Below are positions 32,336-43,247 of a DNA stretch of 64,000 bases, in pieces; the first letter of the stretch is position 1, and the number at the start of each line of letters is the position of its first letter. The stretch is from Microbacterium kyungheense (lineage in GTDB: Bacteria; Actinomycetota; Actinomycetes; Actinomycetales; Microbacteriaceae). The notes under the pieces are model-generated. The model made no database searches and was not told the DNA's origin. It saw only the letters and a list, made by a program, of their open reading frames with translations. The position numbers were made by a program, and so were the translations under genes. The stretch lies in contig NZ_VFPE01000001.1 in the NCBI RefSeq assembly GCF_006783905.1, forward strand, positions 1,240,001-1,304,000, in the 5' to 3' direction.

Positions 32336-33307
32336 ATGAACACTGTCGACGCGGAGCGCAGCATCCTGGTGGTCGCACACGCGCATCGCGACGACACCGT
32401 CGTGGCGGCCGAGCGTGTGGTCGAGGCGCTGCGCGCGGCAGGTGCGCGGCCGGTCTTCGCCGCCGACGACCGCGAAGAGCTGGCTGCCGCAGGATCGCCC
32501 CTGGACGTCGCGATCCTGGGCGTCGACGTGCCGGTCACCGACATCGAGCTGGCGATCGTGCTGGGCGGTGACGGGACGATCCTGCGTGCCGCGGAGCTTG
32601 TGCGCGATGGCACGGCGCCCGTGCTCGGCATCAACATGGGCCACGTGGGCTTCCTCGCCGAGATCGAGCGCGACGACATGGACGAGGCTGTCCGGCGCGT
32701 CATCGCGCGCGACTACGACGTCGAAGAGCGCATGGCGCTCCAGGTCCGCGTGAAGGACACCGGCGACTCGGTGATCTACGAGACGTGGGCGCTCAACGAG
32801 GCGACGGTCGAGAAGGCGAGCCGCGAACGCCTGCTCGAGGTGGTCGTCGAGATCGATGGCCGACCGCTGTCGTCGTTCGGGTGCGACGGGATGGTCGTGT
32901 CGACCCCGACCGGTTCGACGGCGTACAACTTCTCCGCAGGCGGACCCGTGATCTGGCCGACGGTCGAGGCGATCGCCGTCGTGCCGCTGTCGGCGCACGC
33001 CCTGTTCGCGAAGCCGCTCGTGGTGGGCCCCGAGCACTCAGTCGCGATCGAGGTGCTCGAGCGCACGAACGGCACCGGCATCCTGTGGTGCGACGGGCGC
33101 CGTTCGCACGACCTTCCCCCGGGAGCACGTGTCGTCGTGCGCCGGTCCGACCGACCGGTTCGGCTGGCACGGCTGCATCCCGCTCAGTTCACCGACCGCC
33201 TCGTGCGCAAGTTCCACCTTCCCGTCGAAGGGTGGCGCGGACCCGCCGCGATCACCGGCACACTCAGTCTCGGGCGCGATGCCGGGCAGGGCGGAGTGAC
33301 GCCGTGA
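32336..33307 (+). CDS. nadK: NAD kinase
   Basis: A 323-aa ATP-NAD kinase making NADP. The LGGDGTILRAAEL motif (GGDG, about 79-91) and NMGHVGFLAEIE are the nucleotide-binding signatures; TPTGSTAYNFSAGGP (about 199-213) is the conserved C-terminal loop. The start at 32336 follows GGGGAG; an in-frame ATG at 32312, also with a GGGGAGG site, would add eight residues. It overlaps recN by 4 nt (GTGA). It normally follows tlyA directly; here the 15-kb cluster separates them. Confidence 0.95.
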   Translation: MNTVDAERSILVVAHAHRDDTVVAAERVVEALRAAGARPVFAADDREELAAAGSPLDVAILGVDVPVTDIELAIVLGGDGTILRAAELVRDGTAPVLGINMGHVGFLAEIERDDMDEAVRRVIARDYDVEERMALQVRVKDTGDSVIYETWALNEATVEKASRERLLEVVVEIDGRPLSSFGCDGMVVSTPTGSTAYNFSAGGPVIWPTVEAIAVVPLSAHALFAKPLVVGPEHSVAIEVLERTNGTGILWCDGRRSHDLPPGARVVVRRSDRPVRLARLHPAQFTDRLVRKFHLPVEGWRGPAAITGTLSLGRDAGQGGVTP

Positions 33308-34995
33308 TCGAAGAGATGCGCCTGCGCGACCTCGGCGTGATCGCCGAGGCGACGCTGCCGATGGGTCCGGGCTTCACGGCCATCACGGGCGAGACGGGCG
33401 CCGGCAAGACGATGGTGGTCACGGGGCTCGGCCTGCTGCTCGGCCAGCGCGCCGACTCGGGAGCCGTGCGCGCCGGAGCCGCGCAGGCGACCGTGGACGG
33501 CGTGTGGATCGTCCCCGAGGACGGTGCCGTGGCCGAACGCGTGCGCGAGGCGGGTGGCGACGTCGAGCCGATCGGCGGCGGCCGCGCCGAGCTGTACGTC
33601 GGTCGCTCGATCTCCAGCGAGGGCCGGGGCCGTGCGTCGGTGGGCGGCCGTGCCGCGCCCGCGGGCGTTCTCGCGGATCTCGCGGACGACCTCGTGGTGG
33701 TGCACGGCCAGTCCGATCAGCTGCGGCTGAAGTCCGCGGCTGCGCAGCGGGACGCACTCGATCGCTTCGGCGGCGAGCCGGTGCAGTCTGCGCGCGACGT
33801 GTATCGCCGGGCCTACGAGCACTGGCGGGGCATCGACCGCGAGCTGTCGCGCCTCACCGACGATCGCGACGCCCGAGCGCGTGAGGCCGAGGAGCTGCGC
33901 GCACAGCTCGTCGAGATCGAGCAGGCCGCACCGGAGCCGGGGGAGGACGCCGAGCTCGCGACCCGCGCCGAGCGCCTCGCGAACGCCGAAGAGCTGCGTC
34001 TGGCCGCCGCGACCGCCCACGACGCGCTCTCGGGCGAGGCCGACGGGCCGGACGCCGGAGCCCTGCTGTCGGACGCCCGCCGCGCGCTCGAGCGCGTGCA
34101 CGACCCGGTGCTCGAAGAGCTCGCCGGACAGGTGGCCGAGCTCGGCTATCGCACCGCCGACATCGCCGCCGCGCTGGCCGGCTACCTCGCCGACCTCGAC
34201 GAGTCGGGTCCGCACGAGCTCGCCGCAGTAGAGGAGCGCCGCGCGGTGCTGGCCAGTCTCGTCCGCACGCACGGGACCCTCGACGCGGCGATCGACCTGC
34301 TCGACACGGGTTCGTCGCGCCTGGCCGAGCTGGACGACGACTCCGATCGCATCGAGCGGCTGGTCGCCGAGCGGGATGCCGCGGCATCCGCTCTCGACGA
34401 CGCGGCCGCCGCGCTGACCGAGGCCCGCACGGAGGCCGCGGGGCGTCTGGGCGCGGCGGTGACGACCGAGCTGCGCGCTCTCGCGATGCCGGACGCCCGG
34501 CTCGAGGTCGCGGTCACGCCCGGCACCGAGTCCGCCTCGGGACGCGACGACGTCGCGATCCTGCTGGCGCCGCACCCCGGTGCCGAACCGCGCGCCGTCT
34601 CGCGCGGCGCGAGCGGGGGCGAGCTCAGCCGGGTGATGCTGGCGATCGAGGTCGTGATCGCCGGCGTCGATCCGGTGCCGACGTTCGTCTTCGATGAGGT
34701 GGATGCCGGGATCGGCGGGGCCGCCGCGATCGAGGTGGGCCGCCGGCTCGCCCGCCTCGCGCAGTCGTCGCAGGTCATCGCGGTCACCCACCTGGCGCAG
34801 GTCGCGGCGTTCGCGGCCAACCACCTCACCGTCGTCAAGGCGAACGACGGCTCGGTCACGGCCTCGGACGTGCGCCGTCTCGACGGCGCCGACCGTGAGG
34901 CCGAGATGGCTCGTCTGTTGTCGGGCATGCCCGATTCAGAGGCGGCTCTCACCCACGCACGCGAGTTGCTCAGCCTTCGCACCGAAGTCGACTGA
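33304..34995 (+). CDS. recN: DNA repair ATPase RecN
   Basis: A 563-aa SMC-like repair ATPase acting at double-strand breaks. Walker A GETGAGKT (about 29-36), long central coiled-coil arms rich in Glu/Arg/Ala, signature SRGASGGELSRVMLA and Walker B TFVFDEVDAGIGG are all present. Length is normal. The GTG start overlaps the nadK stop, so the two are coupled as in other actinobacteria. Confidence 0.95.
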   Translation: MIEEMRLRDLGVIAEATLPMGPGFTAITGETGAGKTMVVTGLGLLLGQRADSGAVRAGAAQATVDGVWIVPEDGAVAERVREAGGDVEPIGGGRAELYVGRSISSEGRGRASVGGRAAPAGVLADLADDLVVVHGQSDQLRLKSAAAQRDALDRFGGEPVQSARDVYRRAYEHWRGIDRELSRLTDDRDARAREAEELRAQLVEIEQAAPEPGEDAELATRAERLANAEELRLAAATAHDALSGEADGPDAGALLSDARRALERVHDPVLEELAGQVAELGYRTADIAAALAGYLADLDESGPHELAAVEERRAVLASLVRTHGTLDAAIDLLDTGSSRLAELDDDSDRIERLVAERDAAASALDDAAAALTEARTEAAGRLGAAVTTELRALAMPDARLEVAVTPGTESASGRDDVAILLAPHPGAEPRAVSRGASGGELSRVMLAIEVVIAGVDPVPTFVFDEVDAGIGGAAAIEVGRRLARLAQSSQVIAVTHLAQVAAFAANHLTVVKANDGSVTASDVRRLDGADREAEMARLLSGMPDSEAALTHARELLSLRTEVD

Positions 34996-35001
34996 TAGGA
35001 T
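34996..35001 (+). promoter_or_regulatory. -10 hexamer for pyrG
   Basis: TAGGAT ends 8 nt before the GTG at 35010 and begins directly after the recN stop. A leaderless or nearly leaderless start is likely. Confidence 0.4.
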
Positions 35002-35003
35002 AA

Positions 35004-36727
<1,724 letters not shown>

Positions 36728-36728
<1 letters not shown>

Positions 36729-37300
36729 TGGCGGGGGACCAGGTTCTCGCCGACGAGCCCGTCGACGCGCAAGTCCTGCACAGCGACCTCGTCTACGAGG
36801 GCCGCGTGTGGGACGTCCGCAGCGACACCGTCGCATACGGCGACGGGCAGATCGTGCGGCAGTATGTCGACCACCCGGGGGCGGCGGCCGTCGTCGCTCT
36901 GGACGAGCACGACCGCGTGCTGCTGATCCAGCAGTACCGGCATCCCATCCGCCTGCGCGACTGGGAGGTGCCGGCCGGCCTCCTCGACGTCGACGGCGAG
37001 ACCCCGCTGCAGACGGCGCAGCGCGAGCTCGCCGAAGAGGCCGATCTGGTCGCCTCGACGTGGGAGCCGCTCGTGAGCGTGTTCACGACACCCGGTGGCA
37101 ACGACGAGATCGTCCACCTCTTCCTCGCGCGCGGACTCTCGGCCGCGAGCGCCGTGCACGCGCGCGAGGACGAAGAGGCCGACATCCGGATCGAGTGGAT
37201 GCCGCTGGCCGATGCCGTGGCGGCGGTGTTCGCCGGACGCATGCGCAACGGGATCCTCACGACCGGCGTGCTGGCCGCATCCGAACGGCTGCGAGCCTGA
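36728..37300 (+). CDS. NUDIX hydrolase, ADP-ribose pyrophosphatase type
   Basis: A 190-aa NUDIX protein with the box around ETPLQTAQRELAEEADL (about 98-114). The box deviates from consensus by one extra residue before the first Glu and Asp in place of the final Gly, as often seen in ADP-ribose pyrophosphatases of actinobacteria. VLLIQQYRHPIRLRDWEVPAG is the typical ADPRase lead-in. Translation is coupled to pyrG (TGATG). Substrate ADP-ribose is inferred from subfamily features. Confidence 0.88.
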
Positions 37301-37315
37301 CGACGGGAGCCTGAC

Positions 37316-38221
37316 GTGCAGATCGAGCGTGCGGTGCAGTCCTACCTGCGGCACGTCTCGATCGAGCGCGGGCTGTCGGAGAACACCGTCGCGGCGTACC
37401 GGCGCGATCTCGCCGGCTACGCGATGTGGCTCGGCGAGCAGGGCGTCGACGACACCGCCGAGGTGACCCCGGTGATGCTCGCGAGCTTCGTGGCCGACCG
37501 CGCGGCGGGGCAGCCGCCCATGGCGGCCTCGTCGCTGGCACGACTGCAGTCCTCGGTGCGGGGACTCCACCGGTTCCTGGCGCGGGAGGGGATCGAGCCG
37601 GCCGATCCGACCTCGCACCTGCGTCCTCCGAAGCAGCCGCGGCGACTGCCGAAGGCACTCACGATCGACCAGGTGTCGACTCTGCTGGAGGCCGCCGGAC
37701 CCGCCGACGACCTTCTCGGCGTGCGCGACCGCGCCCTGCTGGAGATGCTGTACGCGACGGGCGCACGCGTGTCCGAGATCGTGCAGCTCGACGTCGACGA
37801 TCTCGCCCACGGCGATGTGCTGCGCGTGCGGGGCAAGGGCTCGAAGGAGCGCATCGTGCCGGTCGGCTCGTACGCGCGCGCGGCCGTCGACGCGTACCTG
37901 ACACGGTCGCGGCCCGAGCTGTCGCGCCGGGGGCACGCGACGCCCCGGCTGTTCCTCGGCGCCCGGGGAGCGCCCCTGTCGCGCCAGAGCGCCTGGCTCA
38001 TCATCCAGTCGGCGGCCGAGCGTGCACACCTCACCGCGCATGTGTCGCCGCACACGCTGCGGCACTCGTTCGCGACGCACCTGCTGCAGGGCGGGGCCGA
38101 CGTGCGTGTCGTGCAGGAGCTGCTCGGCCATGCGTCGGTGGCCACGACGCAGATCTACACGCACGTGTCGGTCGACGCGCTGCGCGACGTGTACGCCACC
38201 AGTCATCCGCGTGCCCGATGA
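37316..38221 (+). CDS. xerD: Tyrosine recombinase XerD
   Basis: A 301-aa site-specific recombinase resolving chromosome dimers at dif. The N-terminal SAM-like core-binding domain is about 1-90. The catalytic domain has Arg in TGARVSE (about 150), HTLRH, LGHAS and the nucleophile Tyr in QIYTHVS (about 281). Length and context (next to parA-scpAB) fit XerD, not a phage integrase. GTG start 15 nt after the NUDIX stop. Confidence 0.93.
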   Translation: MQIERAVQSYLRHVSIERGLSENTVAAYRRDLAGYAMWLGEQGVDDTAEVTPVMLASFVADRAAGQPPMAASSLARLQSSVRGLHRFLAREGIEPADPTSHLRPPKQPRRLPKALTIDQVSTLLEAAGPADDLLGVRDRALLEMLYATGARVSEIVQLDVDDLAHGDVLRVRGKGSKERIVPVGSYARAAVDAYLTRSRPELSRRGHATPRLFLGARGAPLSRQSAWLIIQSAAERAHLTAHVSPHTLRHSFATHLLQGGADVRVVQELLGHASVATTQIYTHVSVDALRDVYATSHPRAR

Positions 38222-38275
38222 AGCATTCGCCTAGAGCCGACTAGGATCGAGCGAGCACGAGGAAGCGGGAGCACG

Positions 38276-39166
38276 GTGGCTGACAGCACGACGAAGACCA
38301 AGACGGCGAAGGTCGCGGAGTCTGACGTCCCCATCGGTCCGACCGGCCGTCCGTACCAGGGTTTTCCGACGCCGCCCAAGCTCGACGGCCACGGCCCCGC
38401 TCGCATCATCGCCCTCTGCAACCAGAAGGGCGGCGTCGGCAAGACGACGACCACCATCAACCTCGCCGCGGCGCTCGCCGGCTACGGCCGCAAGGTGCTG
38501 GCCGTCGACTTCGACCCGCAGGGCGCGCTGTCGGCGGGCCTCGGCATCCAGACCCACGAGATCCCGACGATCTACGACCTCCTGCTGGACGGCAAGGTCG
38601 ACCCCTACTCGGTCATCGTGCACACGCGCGTCGACAACCTCGACGTGCTGCCGGCCAACATCGACCTGTCGGCCGCGGAGGTGCATCTCGTCAACGAGGT
38701 CGCCCGCGAGCAGACGCTCTCGCGCGTGCTGCGCAAGGTGCAGGGCGACTACGACGTCATCCTCATCGACTGCCAGCCGTCGCTCGGCCTCCTCACCGTG
38801 AACGCGCTCACCGCCAGCCACGGCGTCGTCATCCCGCTGGAGTGCGAGTTCTTCGCGCTGCGCGGCGTCGCGCTGCTCATCGAGACGATCGACAAGGTGC
38901 GAGACCGCCTCAACCCGACGATCGCCCTCGACGGCGTGCTCGCGACGATGTACGACCCGCGCACGCTGCACTCGCGCGAGGTGCTCGAGCGTGTCGTCGA
39001 CGCGTTCGGCGACGACGTGCTCGAGACCGTCATCGGCCGCACCGTGAAGTTCCCGGACGCCTCCGTGTCGGGGATGCCGATCACCGAGTTCGCGCCCGAG
39101 CACGCCGCGGCGCAGGCCTACCTGCGACTGGCGCGGGAGCTGGTCGCCCGTGGTGCTGTCGCCTGA
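38276..39166 (+). CDS. parA: ParA-family ATPase of the scpAB locus
   Basis: A 296-aa deviant Walker ATPase with CNQKGGVGKTTTTINLAAAL (about 44-63), VDFDPQGALS and DVILIDCQPSLGLLT. It lacks an adjacent parB and belongs to the ParA-like gene that precedes scpA in actinobacteria, implicated in chromosome organisation. The N-terminal 35 residues are a charged extension. TAGGAT at 38242-38247 may be the promoter; a GGAAGCGGGAG site precedes the GTG. It overlaps scpA by 17 nt. Confidence 0.92.
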   Translation: MADSTTKTKTAKVAESDVPIGPTGRPYQGFPTPPKLDGHGPARIIALCNQKGGVGKTTTTINLAAALAGYGRKVLAVDFDPQGALSAGLGIQTHEIPTIYDLLLDGKVDPYSVIVHTRVDNLDVLPANIDLSAAEVHLVNEVAREQTLSRVLRKVQGDYDVILIDCQPSLGLLTVNALTASHGVVIPLECEFFALRGVALLIETIDKVRDRLNPTIALDGVLATMYDPRTLHSREVLERVVDAFGDDVLETVIGRTVKFPDASVSGMPITEFAPEHAAAQAYLRLARELVARGAVA

Positions 39167-39998
39167 CGCCTCGACAGGTTCAGCGACCGGGGAGCCGGAG
39201 ACGGCCCCCGATCCCGGCGACGGGTTCCGTGTGTCGCTGTCGAACTTCGACGGCCCGTTCGACCTGCTGCTCACCCTGATCTCGAAGCATGAGCTCGACA
39301 TCACCGAGGTGTCGCTCTCGCTCGTCACGAACGAGTTCATCGCGTACCTGCGCGAGGTGGGGCCCGACGAGGAGCTGGACGAGGCATCCGAGTTCCTCGT
39401 CGTCGCCGCGACGCTGCTCGACATGAAGGTCGCCGGGCTGCTGCCGCAGGGCGAGCTCGTGGATGCCGAGTCGGTGGCGCTGCTGGAGGCGCGGGATCTG
39501 CTGTTCGCACGGCTGCTGCAGTACCGGGCGTTCAAAGAGGTCTCCGCGTGGTTCGAGCGCAGCCTGCGCCGCGAAGAGCGCCGCCACACCCGGTCCGTGC
39601 GCCTCGACGAGAAGTACCGCAACGCCGTCCCCGAGCTCGTGTGGTCGCTCAGCCCCGAGGACTTCGCGGCGCTGGCAATCCTGGCGATGACGCCCAAAGA
39701 GCTGCCGACGGTCGGCCTCGACCACCTGCACGCCCCGCTGGTGAGCATCCGGGAACAGGCCGCGATCGTGGTGACGCTGCTGCGGGATGCCGGTTCGCTG
39801 ACCTTCCGCGAGCTCATCGCCGGCGTGGCGCAGACCGGCGTCGTGGTCGCCCGGTTCCTGTCGGTGCTGGAGCTGTACCGCCATGCCGCCCTGTCGTTCG
39901 AGCAGCTGGAGCCGCTCGGCGAGCTGACCCTGCGCTGGAGCGCACACCGCTGGAGCGACGAGAACCTCGCCACCCTGGGAGCCGACTATGACCAATGA
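39150..39998 (+). CDS. scpA: Segregation and condensation protein A
   Basis: A 282-aa kleisin subunit of the SMC-ScpAB complex. FRVSLSNFDGPFDLLLTLIS (about 26-45) and LDMKVAGLLP are family landmarks; the C-terminal winged helix (SLTFRELIAGVAQTGVVVAR) binds the SMC head. The first 25 residues are encoded partly by a dispersed repeat (39169-39190) and are not family sequence. Overlaps parA by 17 nt and scpB by 11 nt. Confidence 0.93.
   Translation: MVLSPDASTGSATGEPETAPDPGDGFRVSLSNFDGPFDLLLTLISKHELDITEVSLSLVTNEFIAYLREVGPDEELDEASEFLVVAATLLDMKVAGLLPQGELVDAESVALLEARDLLFARLLQYRAFKEVSAWFERSLRREERRHTRSVRLDEKYRNAVPELVWSLSPEDFAALAILAMTPKELPTVGLDHLHAPLVSIREQAAIVVTLLRDAGSLTFRELIAGVAQTGVVVARFLSVLELYRHAALSFEQLEPLGELTLRWSAHRWSDENLATLGADYDQ
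39169..39190 (+). repeat. Dispersed CGACAGGCTCAG-type repeat, in scpA
   Basis: A copy of a repeat seen at least five times in the window with core TCGACAGG(C/T)TCAG followed by (C/G)GACCGG. Here it encodes part of the non-conserved N terminus of ScpA. Confidence 0.75.
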
Positions 39999-40605
39999 CC
40001 CGACCATCGCGACCGAGGCGGAGCCGGTGGTCGTCGACACCGACGACGTCGCGCGACGACTGGAGGCGATCCTCCTGATCGTCGAGGAGCCGCAGAGCCT
40101 CGTGAGCCTCGCGGCCGCGGTGTCCGCGCCCGTGCCCGCGGTGCGCCAGGCCCTGGAGACGCTCGTCGACGACTACGACGGCCGCTCGGGCGGGCCCGCC
40201 CGCGGCTTCGAGCTGCGCGAGGTCGGCGGCGGCTGGCGCCTGTATGTGCGCGAGGAGTTCGACGACCTGGTGAGCGAGTACGTCGGCGGACTGGCGCCGT
40301 CGCGCCTGTCGCAGGCCGCCCTGGAGACGCTCGCCGTCATCGCCTACAAGCAGCCCGTGACCCGCAGCCAGGTCGCCTCGATCCGTGCCGTCAACGTCGA
40401 CTCCGTGGTGCGCACGCTGCTCGCGCGCGGGCTCGTCACCGAGCTGTTCGCGGATGCCGAGACCGGAGCCATCAACTACGGCACGACGGATGCGCTGCTG
40501 ACGCACCTCGGCATCAACTCGCTGGACGAACTGCCCCACATCTCACCGCTCCTGGACGGTGCCGACGAGGTCGCCGAGGGCGCCGAAGAAGGAGGACGAC
40601 GATGA
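39988..40605 (+). CDS. scpB: Segregation and condensation protein B
   Basis: A 205-aa protein with two winged-helix domains; RLEAILLIVEEPQSLVSLAA opens the first, and LSQAALETLAVIAYKQPVTR with INYGTTDALLTHLG are ScpB signatures. Partner of ScpA on SMC. Start overlaps scpA by 11 nt; stop overlaps the rluB ATG (ATGA). Confidence 0.94.
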   Translation: MTNDPTIATEAEPVVVDTDDVARRLEAILLIVEEPQSLVSLAAAVSAPVPAVRQALETLVDDYDGRSGGPARGFELREVGGGWRLYVREEFDDLVSEYVGGLAPSRLSQAALETLAVIAYKQPVTRSQVASIRAVNVDSVVRTLLARGLVTELFADAETGAINYGTTDALLTHLGINSLDELPHISPLLDGADEVAEGAEEGGRR

Positions 40606-41414
40606 CCCTTCGAGAGGCTCAGGGACCGGCGGAAGGCGAGGGCGTGCGACTGCAGAAGGCGCTCGCGAACGCCGGAGTGGCATCCCGTCGCGTGGCCGAG
40701 CAGATGATCGTCGAGGGCCGGGTCCGGGTCAACGGCCGGGTCGTGGACGAGCTGGGCTCGCGCATCGACCCCGAGAAGGACCTCGTCGACGTCGACGGCA
40801 CCGCGGTGCAGTTCGACCAGTCCAAGCGCTACGTGATGCTCAACAAGCCCACCGGCGTCGTGAGCTCCATGAAGGATGACCGCGGGCGCCCCGATCTGCG
40901 GCGGTTCACGAAGGACTGGGACGAGCGCCTGTACAACGTCGGGCGGCTGGATGCCGAGACGAGCGGGCTGCTCGTGCTCACCAACGACGGCGAGCTGGCG
41001 CACGTGCTCGCCCATCCCTCGTTCGGGGTCACGAAGGTGTACATCGCCAAGGTGGACGGCAAGGTCACACCCCAGACGATCCAGCGCCTGCTGCGAGGCG
41101 TCGAGCTGGAGGACGGACCGATCGCGGCCGACAAGGCGCGGCTGCTCTCCACGTCGACAGGCTCAGTGACTGGAGCGGAGGGCGCCGGCTCGCTGGTGGA
41201 GCTCACCCTGCACTCGGGGCGGAACCGGATCGTGCGGCGCATGATGGCCGAGGTGGGGCACCCCGTCGTCGAGCTGGTCCGCCGGCAGTTCGGGCCGCTG
41301 CACCTGGGAACGCTGCCAGCCGGGCGCGCGCGCGAGTTGACTAAAGTGGAGCAGGGCGCTCTGCTGACTCTCGCGCGCCGCGATACCGGCAACGAGGAGA
41401 CGCCAGATGAGTGA
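40602..41414 (+). CDS. rluB: 23S rRNA pseudouridine synthase, RluB/RsuA family
   Basis: A 270-aa enzyme with an S4 domain (about 12-60, RLQKALANAGVASRRVAE) and a RsuA/RluB catalytic domain with the conserved Asp in GRLDAETSGLLVLTNDG (about 113-129). By comparison with family members it should modify a uridine in 23S helix 90 region. Two copies of the dispersed repeat are inside this gene: one near the start (40606-40629), one in a surface loop encoding STSTGSVTGAEG (41153-41175). GAGGACG precedes the ATG. Confidence 0.92.
   Translation: MTLREAQGPAEGEGVRLQKALANAGVASRRVAEQMIVEGRVRVNGRVVDELGSRIDPEKDLVDVDGTAVQFDQSKRYVMLNKPTGVVSSMKDDRGRPDLRRFTKDWDERLYNVGRLDAETSGLLVLTNDGELAHVLAHPSFGVTKVYIAKVDGKVTPQTIQRLLRGVELEDGPIAADKARLLSTSTGSVTGAEGAGSLVELTLHSGRNRIVRRMMAEVGHPVVELVRRQFGPLHLGTLPAGRARELTKVEQGALLTLARRDTGNEETPDE
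40606..40629 (+). repeat. Dispersed repeat, N terminus of rluB
   Basis: CCCTTCGAGAGGCTCAGGGA then CCGG; codons 2-9 of rluB (TLREAQGP). Confidence 0.75.
41153..41175 (+). repeat. Dispersed repeat, inside rluB
   Basis: GTCGACAGGCTCAGTGACTG; encodes an apparent loop insertion between catalytic-domain strands. Confidence 0.7.
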
Positions 41415-42513
41415 GCCTGTCCTGGCGTCGCGCGTGCACGGCACGGTGCGCATCGTCGGCACCGGACTGCTCGGCGCGAGCATCGGACACGCGCTGCGGG
41501 CTCACGGCGTCGACGTCGCGCTCGACGACACGTCGCCGTCGCAGCTGCGCCTGGCCGTCGATTACGGCGCAGGCCGACGCGCGACGGACGCCGACGATCC
41601 GACGCTCGTCGTCGTCGCGGTGCCGCCCGATGTGACGGCCGACGTCATCGAGCGCGAGCTCGCCCGCTTTCCTCGCGCCGTCGTCACCGACGTCGCGAGC
41701 GTCAAGCTCGAGCCGCTGCGGACGCTCCGCGAGCGCGGCGTCGACCTGACGCACTACATCGGCTCGCACCCGCTCGCCGGCCGCGAGCGCGGGGGAGCGA
41801 TCTCGGCGCGCGCCGACATCTTCGTCGGGCGCCCGTGGGTGGTCTGCCGCGACGGCGAGACCTCGGCGGCCGACCTCGCAGTGGTCGAGGGCCTGGCGCT
41901 CGAGCTGGGTGCGACCCCGCTGGAGATGACGCCAGAGGACCACGACCGCGGCGTCGCGCTGGTCTCGCACGTCCCTCAGCTGGTGGCGAGTCTTCTCGCC
42001 GGCCGCTTCGTCGACGCGCCGGACGGATCGCTGCGGCTCGCCGGTCAGGGCGTGCGCGACACGACCCGGATAGCGGCATCCGCCCCCGAACTGTGGGTGC
42101 AGATCCTCGGCGCCAATGCGGCGCCCGTGGTCGACGTGCTCGACCTTCTCGCGGCGGACCTCACGTCGGTCGCCGACGCGCTGCGCGACCCCGATGCGCC
42201 GGGCGCCCGGCGCGCGGTCGCCGACACCATCCGCCGTGGCAACGACGGGGTCGAGCGCCTGCCGGGCAAGCACGGCCAGAACCGCCGATTCGAGCAGGTG
42301 GTCGTCATGGTCGACGACACCCCCGGCCAGCTGGGCCGCTTGTTCGGCGAGCTCGGCGAGCTCGACGTGAACGTGGAAGACCTGCGCCTGGAGCACTCGC
42401 CCGGCGCCCAGTTCGGCCTCGCCGAGATCAGCGTCGTCCCGAGTGCGGTGCGCCGCGCCGTCGACGGCCTCGAAGCGCGCGGCTGGAAGATTGCGAGCAC
42501 CACCAATGACTGA
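41407..42513 (+). CDS. tyrA: Prephenate dehydrogenase with ACT domain
   Basis: A 368-aa NAD(P)-dependent enzyme of tyrosine synthesis. The Rossmann motif [17 protein letters not shown] (about 15-31) and [18 protein letters not shown] mark the catalytic part; a C-terminal ACT domain ([20 protein letters not shown], from about 298) probably gives feedback control by an aromatic amino acid. Start overlaps rluB by 8 nt and stop overlaps cmk by 8 nt. Confidence 0.92.
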   Translation: MSEPVLASRVHGTVRIVGTGLLGASIGHALRAHGVDVALDDTSPSQLRLAVDYGAGRRATDADDPTLVVVAVPPDVTADVIERELARFPRAVVTDVASVKLEPLRTLRERGVDLTHYIGSHPLAGRERGGAISARADIFVGRPWVVCRDGETSAADLAVVEGLALELGATPLEMTPEDHDRGVALVSHVPQLVASLLAGRFVDAPDGSLRLAGQGVRDTTRIAASAPELWVQILGANAAPVVDVLDLLAADLTSVADALRDPDAPGARRAVADTIRRGNDGVERLPGKHGQNRRFEQVVVMVDDTPGQLGRLFGELGELDVNVEDLRLEHSPGAQFGLAEISVVPSAVRRAVDGLEARGWKIASTTND

Positions 42514-43246
42514 CCCTTCGACCCCTTCGACAGGCTCAGGGACCGGAGACCTGACCGTTGTCGTCGCGATCGACGGCCCGGCCGGCAGCGGCAAGTCGAG
42601 CGTCTCGAAGCAGACGGCCCGCCGGCTCGGCTTCGGCTACCTCGACACCGGCGCCGCGTACCGGGCGCTGGCGTGGCACGCGCTGCAGCACGGCATCGAC
42701 ACGTCCGATGCGGCTGCCGTGCTCGACGTGTCGGGCGACTTCGACTACGCGATCTCGCTCGACCCCGACCAGTACTGGGTGCGCGTCGGGCAGACCGATG
42801 TGACCGACGCCATCCGCGATCCGCGGGTCTCGGACGCCGTGAGCGGCGTCGCGCGCGTTCCGGCGGTCCGCGAGTCGGTGAACGCCCTGTTCCGCGCCCT
42901 CGTGGCGCAGTCGGGACGCCCCGGCGTCGTCGTGGAGGGCCGTGACATCACGACCGTCGTCGCGCCGGACGCTCCGGTGCGGATCCTGCTGACCGCCGCG
43001 CCGGAGGTGCGCGCCGCACGCCGCAGCGCAGAGCTGACGACGCACGATGCGGCGGCCGTGGCCGCGGCGCTCCACCAGCGCGACGCATCCGACTCGGCCG
43101 TGGTCGACTTCCTCACCGCCGCCCCCGGCGTCGAGGTCGTCGACTCGACCCACCTTGATTTCGACCAGACCGTGGACGCCGTGCTCGGCGTCATCCGGGC
43201 CGCGCTGTCGGCCCCCACGGCGGACACCGCACAGACGGGAGCCTGA
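42506..43246 (+). CDS. cmk: Cytidylate kinase
   Basis: A 246-aa (d)CMP kinase. P-loop [20 protein letters not shown] (about 20-39), [12 protein letters not shown] and [15 protein letters not shown] are diagnostic. The first 16 residues ([16 protein letters not shown]) are encoded by a copy of the dispersed repeat and are not part of the fold. Coupled to tyrA and followed 1 nt later by der. Confidence 0.94.
   Translation: MTDPSTPSTGSGTGDLTVVVAIDGPAGSGKSSVSKQTARRLGFGYLDTGAAYRALAWHALQHGIDTSDAAAVLDVSGDFDYAISLDPDQYWVRVGQTDVTDAIRDPRVSDAVSGVARVPAVRESVNALFRALVAQSGRPGVVVEGRDITTVVAPDAPVRILLTAAPEVRAARRSAELTTHDAAAVAAALHQRDASDSAVVDFLTAAPGVEVVDSTHLDFDQTVDAVLGVIRAALSAPTADTAQTGA
42523..42546 (+). repeat. 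Dispersed repeat, N terminus of cmk
   Basis: CCCTTCGACAGGCTCAGGGA then CCGG, preceded by a partial extra CCCTTCGA unit; encodes residues about 6-14 of Cmk. Confidence 0.8.
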
Positions 43247-43247
43247 G

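Noticed and set aside
37316..38221. Phage integrase marking a prophage
   Set aside because: Length, motifs and position between a NUDIX gene and parA-scpAB identify chromosomal XerD.
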